Positions 26,958 through 34,596 of a DNA stretch of 64,000 nt are shown here, piece after piece. The notes under the pieces are model-generated. The model ran no database searches. It was not told the DNA's origin and was given only the letters and a program-made list of their open reading frames with translations. The DNA is from Kitasatospora sp. NBC_00240 (GTDB taxonomy: Bacteria > Actinomycetota > Actinomycetes > Streptomycetales > Streptomycetaceae). Every line of letters starts with the position of its first letter. Position 1 is the stretch's first letter. A program made the position numbers and the translations under genes. The stretch is from assembly GCF_026342405.1 (NCBI RefSeq), contig NZ_JAPEMU010000001.1, forward strand, positions 2,914,001-2,978,000, given 5' to 3'.

Positions 26958-28257
26958 GGAAGTGCTCCGTAGCGTGTTTGTCGAGGAAGTCGATCTCGGC
27001 TTCCAGGTCGTCGGCCGCCACGTCCCACAGCGCGTCCATGAGGCAGATCGCCCGGTCGGAGTCGTCGAGCCGGGTGCCCTCGGTGACGTGCAGCCGCAGG
27101 ATCCGGGGCGGTCGGGCGGGCGGGTCGAACCGGACCGACTCGACGGTCCGTCCCTTCTCCCCGTACTTGCTCAGGAACACCGTCGCCCGGGTCGGCCGGC
27201 CGTCCCGGAGCGCCTCCAGCTGGGCCGCGGCGGCCAGGCGGTCGTGGAACGCCGCCAGCTCCTCGGCCGGCAGCACCAGTGACTCGGCCCACAGGTCGAG
27301 CAGGGAGTACCCGGTCACCGCCCGGACACTGGCGTCGATCAGACTGCCGCCCATCCGGGGGTTGATCTCGATGATCTCCCAACGCCGCTTCGCCGGCCAG
27401 TACTTGACCTCGACGTGGAAGACACCTGCGGTCAGCCCGCGCGCATCGAGCTCCGCGAAGCAGCTGGAGACGTACTCGGCTCCCTCCAGCACGAGTTGAC
27501 GGTCGATGCCGACCGGCGGGCTGACCGACATCCCCTCCAGGGTGGTCCGCTCCAGCCGTTCGACCCGCGCCTTCTCGTGGATGCACAGGTGGTGCACCCG
27601 TCCGTCGGCCACGACGGTCTCGAAGCTGAACTCCGGGCCCTCGACGTACTCCTCGACCAGGAAGTCGTAGCGCTCCATGAAGATCGCCTTCATCCTGGCG
27701 TCACTGCGCATCTGCTGCTGCAGCTGCGGGAGATCCGCCAGGTCCCGGACGTCCTCCAGGACGAAGGCCGCGAAGGACGAGGCCCCGCGCACCGGTTTGA
27801 CGAACCACCGGGCGGCCGGGTCGAGCTCGGGCACCACACCGGGCGTCAGCCGCCGGACCCGGACGTCGCTCAGGCCACGGTCACGGAGGAACCGGCGCAG
27901 CTCGTACTTGTCGAGGCACAGCCGCAGGGCGGCCTCCGAGGAATCGCGGGCGCCCAGCTGCTCGTTGAGTTCGGCCATCAGGAGCCGGTAGCCCTCGAAG
28001 GTGGCCAGCGCCGCCTCGACCTGGTAGCCGCGGGCCGCGAACTCGCGCACGGCCTTGTCCACGTCACCGGACCGCAGCTCCGGTTCCTCGGTCACCACGA
28101 GGTCGGAGAGGTGGCGGCGGGTGGCCTCCAGCACCTCCGGCTTCTCCGGCCGAGAGCTGAGCGCGATCAGGTCGAGCCCGAGCCCGGCGGCCGCCGCGGC
28201 AGCCTCCTCGGTGAACGACTTGCCCTGGTGCATCAGGAGCAGAACTGCCTTCTTCAT
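26941..28257 (-). CDS. ATP-grasp ligase (second of two)
   Basis: A 438-residue carboxylate-amine ligase-type ATP-grasp protein. N-terminal Rossmann-like region MKKAVLLLMHQGKSF; LDKYELRRFLRDRGLSD; ATP-binding RWFVKPVRGASSFAAF near 180; FLVEEYVEGPEFSFETVV near 228; metal-binding EIIEINPRMGGSLID near 310. Such enzymes form peptide-type bonds through an acyl phosphate. I chose the ATG at 28257 because GGGGGGAGG lies seven bases upstream and the first domain begins there. Paired with another ATP-grasp gene and a DUF1611 gene, it suggests stepwise ligation of amino acids or a peptide to a scaffold. Confidence 0.85.
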   Translation of the reverse strand: MKKAVLLLMHQGKSFTEEAAAAAAGLGLDLIALSSRPEKPEVLEATRRHLSDLVVTEEPELRSGDVDKAVREFAARGYQVEAALATFEGYRLLMAELNEQLGARDSSEAALRLCLDKYELRRFLRDRGLSDVRVRRLTPGVVPELDPAARWFVKPVRGASSFAAFVLEDVRDLADLPQLQQQMRSDARMKAIFMERYDFLVEEYVEGPEFSFETVVADGRVHHLCIHEKARVERLERTTLEGMSVSPPVGIDRQLVLEGAEYVSSCFAELDARGLTAGVFHVEVKYWPAKRRWEIIEINPRMGGSLIDASVRAVTGYSLLDLWAESLVLPAEELAAFHDRLAAAAQLEALRDGRPTRATVFLSKYGEKGRTVESVRFDPPARPPRILRLHVTEGTRLDDSDRAICLMDALWDVAADDLEAEIDFLDKHATEHFHVRYR

Positions 28258-28291
28258 CCGTACGCCTCCCCCCTGCGGACCTGGTCCGCGC

Positions 28292-29389
28292 TCAGCCTCG
28301 CCGCCGGATCGCCGCGACGTCCGCGTTCGCCCGCTGGTGGTCACGGAGGATGTCCACCAGCCGCGCCGCTCCGCCCGGACGGACGGGGTCGACGACGGGC
28401 AGCCCCGTCTCGGCCGCCAGCTTGTCGGCCTCCCGCCGGTACTCCTCCTCGGTGAAGCCCGCGCTGTTAACGCTGACGGCGGCGACCTTGGCAGGCCGCT
28501 CGAAGACGGTCAGTTCCTCGTTCATCCGGATGAGCTCGGGGATCGGGATGATGGGCGTGTCCCAGACCTTGGTGCGCTCGGCACCCAGTCGGTGGCAGAA
28601 GACCAGGGCGTTCGGCAGCGCGCCGTGCAGGATCGCGAGGGCGACGCCGCTGGCCGCGATGTGGTTGAGCGACCCCTGCCCCTCGACGACCACCCAGTCG
28701 TTCCCGACGGCGGCCTCCAGGACCACCTGCTCGACGCTGCCGCCCATGAAGTCGCCCGGCACCCCGTCGACGGCGACACCGTGCCCGGAGATCATCATGC
28801 CGCTCTGGCCGGTGGCCGCGAAGCCGGTCGGGATGCCGCGCCGGTTGGCCTCCTGGTAGATCTGCAGCGCCGCGGTCTTCTTGCCGATGTTGGAGTCACT
28901 GCCGCAGGTGTGGATGATCCAGCTGTCCAGGTCCAGCACCCGTGCCTTGTTGAGCGGCACCTCCGGGGCGTCCTTGGTCTCCCAGACGGTGACGCCCTTC
29001 TCGGCGACGGCCCGGGCGATGTCCGGGTCACCGGTCAGCCGGAAGTGGATCGAGTTGACGAGGTGCAGCCCGTTCCGGACGGCCGAGAGCAGGTGCGGCT
29101 TCCAGTCGGCGGGCAGCTCCGCGGAGTGGAGCCCCTTGCCGATGATCAGGACCTCGGGGCGCAGGTGAAGCACCTCGTCGAGGCCGGCGACGACCGGAAT
29201 CGATCCGCCGTAGCCGAGGACGTCCTGCACGGTCCGGCCTGCCTGGCTGCCGTCGATGACGGCGACGCAGGAGTCGGCCCGGTAGCGGAGCAGGGAGGCC
29301 GCGATCTTGCTGGAGAAGAGGCCGAAGCAGCCTTCGGCGAACAGAACGAACTTCCGGTTGACCAGCTCCGCATGGTTCAACTGATCCAC
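28292..29389 (-). CDS. DUF1611 / DgcN-like protein
   Basis: A 365-residue DUF1611 protein. N-terminal KFVLFAEGCFGLFSSKIAASLLRY; a P-loop-like TCGSDSNIGKKTAA near residue 170; GQSGMMISGHGVAVDGVPGDFMGGSVEQVV; and WVVVEGQGSLNHIAAS. The family includes DgcN, described as a D-glutamate N-acetyltransferase. Its position between two ATP-grasp ligases suggests it prepares or protects an amino-acid building block, possibly a D- or acidic amino acid; this is inferred from family and context only. Spacing to the neighbours is 39 and 34 bp. Confidence 0.78.
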   Translation of the reverse strand: MDQLNHAELVNRKFVLFAEGCFGLFSSKIAASLLRYRADSCVAVIDGSQAGRTVQDVLGYGGSIPVVAGLDEVLHLRPEVLIIGKGLHSAELPADWKPHLLSAVRNGLHLVNSIHFRLTGDPDIARAVAEKGVTVWETKDAPEVPLNKARVLDLDSWIIHTCGSDSNIGKKTAALQIYQEANRRGIPTGFAATGQSGMMISGHGVAVDGVPGDFMGGSVEQVVLEAAVGNDWVVVEGQGSLNHIAASGVALAILHGALPNALVFCHRLGAERTKVWDTPIIPIPELIRMNEELTVFERPAKVAAVSVNSAGFTEEEYRREADKLAAETGLPVVDPVRPGGAARLVDILRDHQRANADVAAIRRRG

Positions 29390-29428
29390 GGTTCCTCCAC
29401 AGAATCGACGGTTCGGGGTACGGGTGCG

Positions 29429-30670
29429 TCAATGGACGGGCACGGCCGTCAGCCGGTACCGGGCGCGCACCTGCTGCATGGCCTCTTCGATCTGTGCCGG
29501 GGTCCCGCCGCGGAAGAGGAAGCGCCCGCCCTGGAGCGTGGCGTACGACCCGGGCCGCAGGACCAGCACTTCCTCCGGCCGGGGCACCAGTTCGCGGTAG
29601 AGGAAGGGGACTTCGCCGAGCAAGGGGGTGGCGGAGAGCACCTTCTGGGGCATCGGCCTCGGCCCCTGGATGGTCAGCCAACCACCGCTCAGGCCCGTCT
29701 CGGCCACGGGCCGGCCCACCGGCCGGCCGAGCAGGACGTCGACCCACAACCGGAACAGGTTCACCCCGTGGACGTCGTGGATCACGTCCGGGACATCGGC
29801 CCCCGCCACCCGTGCACCGACCTCGAGGAACACCAACTCGTCCCCGGTGTCGAAGAGTTCGAGGTGGAATGCCGAGCTCTTCAGGCCCAGGGCGGCCAGG
29901 CATTGCAGAGCGAAGCTCTCGCAGCGCTCGCGCAGCGCGGCGTCGGTCTGGAGCACCGATCCGAGCGGTGTGCCCCGGAGTTCGAAGTCCAGGCAGCTGG
30001 CCACGTAGCGCGAGGTGCACCGGAACAGCGGTTCGCCCCGCTCGTCCAAAACGCCGTCCACGTGCAGGATCTCGCCCTGCACGTACTCCTCGATCTCATG
30101 ACCGCGCAGGTCCCGGTCGGCACACCAGGCCTGGAGCTCGCCCTCCGAGCCGATCTCGCGCACGCCCTGACTGGACGCTCCGCTCACCGGCTTGACGATC
30201 ACCGGATAGCCGAACTCCTCTGCCTTCCGGATCACTTGCTCGGGGGACTCGCAGGTTGCCCACCGCGGCACCCGCAGCCCGGCGCGCGCCACCACGTCCT
30301 TCATGACGGTCTTGTCGCGGAACCGCGCGGTCTCCGCGCGAGTGGCACCCGGTATGCCGTAGCGCTCGCGTACCATGGCCGCAAGGTCCAGCAGCAGCTC
30401 CGAGAAGCCGATGACGTGGTCGAACGGGCCCTCCGCACGGACCACCTCGTCCAGGCGGCCCAGGAAGTCGTCGACATCCGCGAAGTCCGGTACGACGTGG
30501 ACGCGTTCGGCTCCTTCGGGCACGCCGCTGCGGCCGCCCTCGTCGCAGACGTAGGTGACGTGGTCCCGCTCCGCCCGGAAGAGGTCCTCGGGGCCGGCGA
30601 GCCGGTTCTCCCAGCGTCGGCCGTCGGTGGGCCGGGGCCAGCGGTTCAAGAAGAGGATCTTGCCCAACAT
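29429..30670 (-). CDS. ATP-grasp ligase (first gene of leftward operon)
   Basis: A 413-residue ATP-grasp protein. FGYPVIVKPVSGASSQGVREI near residue 155, HEIEEYVQGEILHVDGVL near 190 and LVFLEVGARVAGADVPDVI near 265 are the ATP and metal binding elements; the N-terminus (GKILFLNRWPRP) is the pre-ATP-grasp domain. It resembles amino-acid and peptide ligases of natural-product clusters. First gene of an eight-gene leftward operon. A palindromic box about 100 bp upstream also precedes the rightward operon. Confidence 0.85.
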   Translation of the reverse strand: MLGKILFLNRWPRPTDGRRWENRLAGPEDLFRAERDHVTYVCDEGGRSGVPEGAERVHVVPDFADVDDFLGRLDEVVRAEGPFDHVIGFSELLLDLAAMVRERYGIPGATRAETARFRDKTVMKDVVARAGLRVPRWATCESPEQVIRKAEEFGYPVIVKPVSGASSQGVREIGSEGELQAWCADRDLRGHEIEEYVQGEILHVDGVLDERGEPLFRCTSRYVASCLDFELRGTPLGSVLQTDAALRERCESFALQCLAALGLKSSAFHLELFDTGDELVFLEVGARVAGADVPDVIHDVHGVNLFRLWVDVLLGRPVGRPVAETGLSGGWLTIQGPRPMPQKVLSATPLLGEVPFLYRELVPRPEEVLVLRPGSYATLQGGRFLFRGGTPAQIEEAMQQVRARYRLTAVPVH

Positions 30671-30766
30671 GAGGAATCCCGTCCTTCGCCACTCGCGGGG
30701 CCTCGGCGGCCGCCCGGCCTACCCGGTCGCTCGCTGCTCATCCTGACAGCCGCCCGCCACCGCCTG

Positions 30767-30782
30767 AATAGGACCAAGGTCC
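30767..30782 (-). promoter_or_regulatory. Palindromic cluster box 1 before the leftward operon
   Basis: Read leftward, this is GGACCTTGGTCCTATT, about 100 bp before the first ATP-grasp gene. An almost identical element (GGACCTAGGTCCTATT) is at 34291-34306 before the TrpB-like gene. TATTCA directly after it could be a -10 element, with no good -35, as expected for an activator-dependent promoter. The cluster's LuxR-type regulator is the obvious candidate binder. Confidence 0.55.
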
Positions 30783-31054
30783 CACCCCCGGCGAATCGGA
30801 AGGTAAGCTTCCAGTTCGCAGCCCAACTCCGTGCCCACATATTGAGAACCGGAGCACTTGATTCCGTTTCATGATGCCGGTCGACACCACCGACCGGGGG
30901 GGCGCCACCGGTCGCCGGCTTCCCTTCACGGCGCGAGGAATTCACCGGAGAACTGCGTCATATGCACTCGTACGGCCGGCCACCCACTCCCTCGATCACT
31001 CTCCGCTTCGGGTCGGCTACGCACGGAAGTGCGGCCGACCAGCGAAAATGCCAT

Positions 31055-31083
31055 TTGACGATCATGCGTCAAGGACGTACTGT
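31055..31083 (+). promoter_or_regulatory. Sigma-70-type promoter with overlapping inverted repeat for the LuxR gene
   Basis: TTGACG (31055-31060), a 17-bp spacer and TACTGT (31078-31083) make a good principal-sigma-factor promoter about 170 bp before the LuxR gene. The -35 hexamer is half of a perfect inverted repeat, TTGACG-ATCATG-CGTCAA (31055-31072), a likely operator for a repressor or for autoregulation. The surrounding 580-bp divergent region holds no gene. Confidence 0.6.
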
Positions 31084-31251
31084 CCAGATCCATGGGGGTT
31101 CCAGCTGCAATACGTCGCGCGCCGGGCCGTTTCTGCCCCGCCGACCCCCTCGCTGCAGCCGCCTCATGCCGAAGAACCGTTCTTCCCCCACGATGATCTT
31201 CCGAATGCTTGTTTCTCACAGCCTTCACAAGAGGACGGAAAGAGGCAGGGC

Positions 31252-31728
31252 ATGGCCGAATTGTCATTCACGGCACTCACTTCCCGCGAATACTGCATAT
31301 TGCGACAGCTGACGCTCGGACTGAGCAACCGGCTTATCGCCCGGAATCTCGACATCTCCGAGAAGACGGTCAAGAACCACCTCAGCAGCATCTACCTGAA
31401 GATCGGCGCCACCGACCGCACCCAGGCCGCCCTCCACGCCCAACGCCAAGGCCTGACCGAAGAAGCCCCGGTGGCCCCCGGCGCCGCCCCGGAGACCGAG
31501 CGGGCCGGCGGCCGCGCCGCCGGATCGGCCACCCCGGTGCTCAGCGAGCGCGAACGGCACATCCTGCGCCTGCTGGCCCAGGGGCTGAGCAACCGGCTCA
31601 TCGCGCGTCACCTCACCATCTCCGAGAAGACGGTCAAGAACCACCTCAGCAGCATCTACCTGAAGCTCGGCGCCACCGACCGCACGCAGGCCGCCCTCCA
31701 CGCCCAGCGCGTGGGCCTCGTCGCCTGA
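31252..31728 (+). CDS. LuxR-type regulator with two tandem helix-turn-helix domains
   Basis: A 158-residue protein made of two complete LuxR/NarL DNA-binding domains (residues about 5-66 and 92-154) joined by an Ala/Gly/Glu linker, without receiver or sensor domain. Both contain the pattern [42 protein letters not shown]. The DNA of the two copies (31321-31446 and 31585-31710) differs at only about ten of 126 positions, so this is a recent internal duplication or a gene-converted pair. I chose the ATG at 31252 (AGAGG upstream) because the frame further up is not protein-like. Probable cluster-situated activator. Confidence 0.83.
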   Translation: MAELSFTALTSREYCILRQLTLGLSNRLIARNLDISEKTVKNHLSSIYLKIGATDRTQAALHAQRQGLTEEAPVAPGAAPETERAGGRAAGSATPVLSERERHILRLLAQGLSNRLIARHLTISEKTVKNHLSSIYLKLGATDRTQAALHAQRVGLVA

Positions 31729-31809
31729 CCCGGCTCCTGCGGCGGCAGCCGCAGTGAGTTGCCGTATCGTCAGGCGACGTTGGTGATGCGGTAGTTGGAG
31801 GGGGATCCA

Positions 31810-33258
31810 GTGAGCGTCCGGGGACAGACGGAACAGGCCGGCGGGGCCACGGCGGAGCGGGCCGAGGTGGCACCCGGGTGGCTGGTGGCCAGAGGCCTGA
31901 TACCCGTGGCGGGCCCCAAGCGCGTCCTCGCGGCGGCGACGTTCGTGAACATGATCGGCAAGGGCCTGTTCATGACCGGGGCGGCGCTCTTCTTCACCCG
32001 CTCGGTGGGCATACCGGTCACCCAGGTCGGACTCGGGCTTGGCATCGCCGCACTGATCGGCCTGGTCGCCGGCATTCCGGTCGGCCACCTGGCGGACCGC
32101 CGTGGCCCGCGCGGGGTCTACCGGATCGCGCTTGTCGTCCAGGCGTTCGCACTGGCGGCGCTGCTCCTCGTCCACGACTTCCGGTGGCTCGTGGTGTGCA
32201 TGTCTCTGGTGGAGCTCGCCAACTCGGCGGGCACGGCGGCCCGGGGGCCGCTCACCCGCGCCCTCGGCGCCCCCAACCCGACCCACTTCCGCTCGTACCT
32301 GCGCGCCCTCAACAACATCGCCGCGGGGATCGGAGCCCTCACGGCCGGCGTCGTCGTCCAGCTCGACACCCGGGCGGCGTACGTGGCACTGATCCTGGGC
32401 AACGCCGCTTCGTTCCTGATCTGCGCGGCTCTCGCCTCCCGCCTGCCCGCGCTGGCGCCGGTCGAGGCGGCGCCGGTCGAGGCGGCGCCGGTCGAGGCGG
32501 CGCCGGTCGAGGCGGCGCCGGTCGAGGCGGCGCCGGTCGAGGCGGCGCCGGTCGAGGCGGCGCCGGGCGAGGCTGCGACGGGCGAGACGGCGACGGGCGA
32601 GACGGCGACGGGCGAGACGGCGACGGGCAGCGGACCTTGGATCGCCCTCAGGGACAAGCCGTACCTGCTGCTGACCGGGCTGGACGGGATCATGTCGATC
32701 CAGACCCAGGTGCTGATCTTCGCCCTGCCGCTGTGGATCATCGGGCACACCACGGCGCCGAGGTGGTTCGTCGGTGCCGGAGTCGCCGTCAACACCGTCC
32801 TCGTGGTGTGCCTCCAGGTGCGGGCCAGCCGGGGCATCGACGGCAACATGGCGGCCGGCCGCACGGTGCGGCGGGCGGGAGTGGCGTTCCTGGTCGCGCT
32901 CGCCCTCTTCGCGGCCTCCGGCGGGGTGCCGCGCTGGGTCGCGATGACTGTCATCGCGGCCGGCGTGATCGTCTACACGGTCGGCGAACTCTGGCACACC
33001 GCCGCCTCGTTCGAGCTGTCCTTCGGTCTCGCCCCGGCACACGCCCAGGGGCAGTACTCCGGCCTGTACGGCATCGGCCAGGGCCTGTCGAGCGCCGTGG
33101 GACCACCGCTGCTCGGCATGGTGTGCATCGGCCTCGGCTGGCCCGGCTGGCTGGCCATGGGGCTCGTCTTCCTCCTCGTCGGACTGCTGATGCCGTCCGT
33201 CGTGACCTGGTCCGACCGCACCCGCAAACGGACGGTGGCCCTGGACACCGGGGCGTGA
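31810..33258 (+). CDS. MFS exporter with repetitive central loop
   Basis: A 482-residue major facilitator with about 12 hydrophobic segments (for example FVNMIGKGLFMTGAALFF, LGLGIAALIGLVAGIPVGHL, WLAMGLVFLLVGLLMP) and the MFS signature GHLADRRGPRG after TM2. The loop between the two halves is a pentapeptide repeat, seven APVEA followed by several ATGET units, acidic and alanine-rich. The GTG at 31810 has TGGAGGGGG upstream. It lies beside the regulator and probably exports the cluster product or gives self-resistance. Confidence 0.85.
   Translation: MSVRGQTEQAGGATAERAEVAPGWLVARGLIPVAGPKRVLAAATFVNMIGKGLFMTGAALFFTRSVGIPVTQVGLGLGIAALIGLVAGIPVGHLADRRGPRGVYRIALVVQAFALAALLLVHDFRWLVVCMSLVELANSAGTAARGPLTRALGAPNPTHFRSYLRALNNIAAGIGALTAGVVVQLDTRAAYVALILGNAASFLICAALASRLPALAPVEAAPVEAAPVEAAPVEAAPVEAAPVEAAPVEAAPGEAATGETATGETATGETATGSGPWIALRDKPYLLLTGLDGIMSIQTQVLIFALPLWIIGHTTAPRWFVGAGVAVNTVLVVCLQVRASRGIDGNMAAGRTVRRAGVAFLVALALFAASGGVPRWVAMTVIAAGVIVYTVGELWHTAASFELSFGLAPAHAQGQYSGLYGIGQGLSSAVGPPLLGMVCIGLGWPGWLAMGLVFLLVGLLMPSVVTWSDRTRKRTVALDTGA
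32455..32630 (+). repeat. 15-bp coding minisatellite in the MFS gene
   Basis: Seven perfect tandem copies of GCGCCGGTCGAGGCG are followed by one variant and about three copies of GCGACGGGCGAGACG. All are in frame and extend the cytoplasmic loop by roughly 58 residues. Copy number probably varies between strains. Confidence 0.95.
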
Positions 33259-33310
33259 CAAATCTTCTGACGACAGGTCAGGAGCATTCTGCAATTCGCG
33301 CGGTCCCCGG

Positions 33311-33448
33311 ATGCGCGGCGACCCCTGTCCGTTCTACGCACGGCTGCGCGAGGCCGAGCCGGTCCACCTGACACCGTTCGGCTTCCGGGTAATCTCCGGG
33401 TCAAGAGTTCTCCACGATCCGCCCCTCACCAGTGAATTCCACCGGGAC
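33311..33448 (+). pseudogene. Cytochrome P450 N-terminal fragment
   Basis: The frame gives DPCPFYARLREAEPVHLTPFGF then RVLHDPPLTSEFHRD, which matches the first about 60 residues of an actinobacterial cytochrome P450 with a small internal deletion. No I-helix, ExxR or haem-cysteine motif follows, so only a remnant is left. Confidence 0.55.
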
Positions 33449-33599
33449 CGGCGGTGGGCCGAGCACCGCGGCGGCTGGGAAAGCCCCGTGGTGGAGGACA
33501 CCCGGAGGATCGGGCGCGTCCACGAGGTCGAGTTCGAGGACGAGGACGTCTTCGGCGTCCGGACGCTCCGTCAGTTCGCCGGTCTCGTCCTCGCCGCCC

Positions 33600-33927
33600 G
33601 GGCCGGCGCGGAGGGCCGACTTGAGCTCCCGGACCCCCGATGCCGCCGACGCGGCGCTGTACACCGGACGTGACGGTGACCTCGCCCCCGCCCCCGCCCT
33701 CGAGGAGGCCCGGCGCGCCACCGGCGAGCACTACGAACTGCCGCCCGAGGTCTTCCGGCCCTGCGTACTGGCGCTGGTCACTGAAGTTCGCCGACGACAC
33801 CCCCTACGACCGCACCGAGGCGTACGACGCCGCGGTGCGCCTGGTCCGCGGCTTCGTCGACACCCCGGGCGAAGCCGGCGTCGAGGAGCTCGGCGCGTTC
33901 GTCCAGGGCATCCGGCGCATCCGGTGA
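33600..33927 (+). pseudogene. Frameshifted hypothetical gene remnant
   Basis: One frame reads DAALYTGRDGDLAPAPALEEARRATGEHYELPPEVFRPCVLALVT. One extra base near 33781 then moves it to KFADDTPYDRTEAYDAAVRLVRGFVDTPGEAGVEELGAFVQGI, ending at 33927. The composition is protein-like across the join, so a one-base shift broke a small gene. Family unknown. Confidence 0.45.
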
Positions 33928-34290
33928 GGACGGGCACGCGGTGAGCGGGGGCGCCCCCCGTCCTGGTGGTCACCTGCGGGTGGACCGGACGGCGCGCGCC
34001 CCGCCGTACCGCTCGGCCCGCGCGAAACTTGCCCGTCCGGTCCACGCGAACTTGCCCGCTCGGCCCAACTGTCCGGGCTCGGACGGGCCGAGCGGGTCCG
34101 CCGCGCCAGCACCCCGACGGCCGCCCGGGGTGCGGTTGACCGGCGGCCCGGGGCGAGGGCTGCGACTCCGGTGGACCTGCCGGGACTGCCTGGTGACCGC
34201 CCTCCGCTCGGCCCGGGGACCAGCCGCCGCAGTACCGCGCCGTAGGCACCGACGAGGTGCTCACCGCCCTCGGGGTTCCCCGTTCCGGCA
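33928..34290. other. Gene-free stretch before the rightward operon
   Basis: No supported gene. The sequence is GC-rich with short repeats of GCTCGGCCC/CTCGGACGGGCCGAGC type at about 34059-34098 that could fold. It leads into the palindromic box at 34291. Confidence 0.5.
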
Positions 34291-34306
34291 GGACCTAGGT
34301 CCTATT
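34291..34306 (+). promoter_or_regulatory. Palindromic cluster box 2 before the rightward operon
   Basis: GGACCTAGGTCC is a perfect 12-bp palindrome followed by TATTGT, a possible -10. Fifteen of 16 bases match the box before the divergent leftward operon (30767-30782). It lies 290 bp before the TrpB-like gene, leaving a long leader. Confidence 0.58.
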
Positions 34307-34596
34307 GTTGGGCGGTCGGTGCGGGTGGCAGGCTTCTCGACCATGAGCTCAGCGGAGATCAGAACCTAGCCCTGACACGGAACCCCGGCCGACCGGTGCA
34401 CGCCACCAGGACTCGAACTACGCCGACCGCCGGGGCCGTCGGGCTCGTCCGCTCCGAACAGCTGCGCCGTTGCCGCAGCATCTCGCTCTCCGACAGTGCC
34501 CCCATGCGGCGTCCGCACGTGCACTGCCGCGATCCGAGCAGGTTTCACGTCGACCTTGCGCGCTGGCGCCGGTCGGAGAACTTGAGGGGAACACCG

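Noticed and set aside
30871..31251. Longer N-terminus of the LuxR-type regulator
   Set aside because: It would run through the promoter at 31055-31083, and its residues show no domain character.
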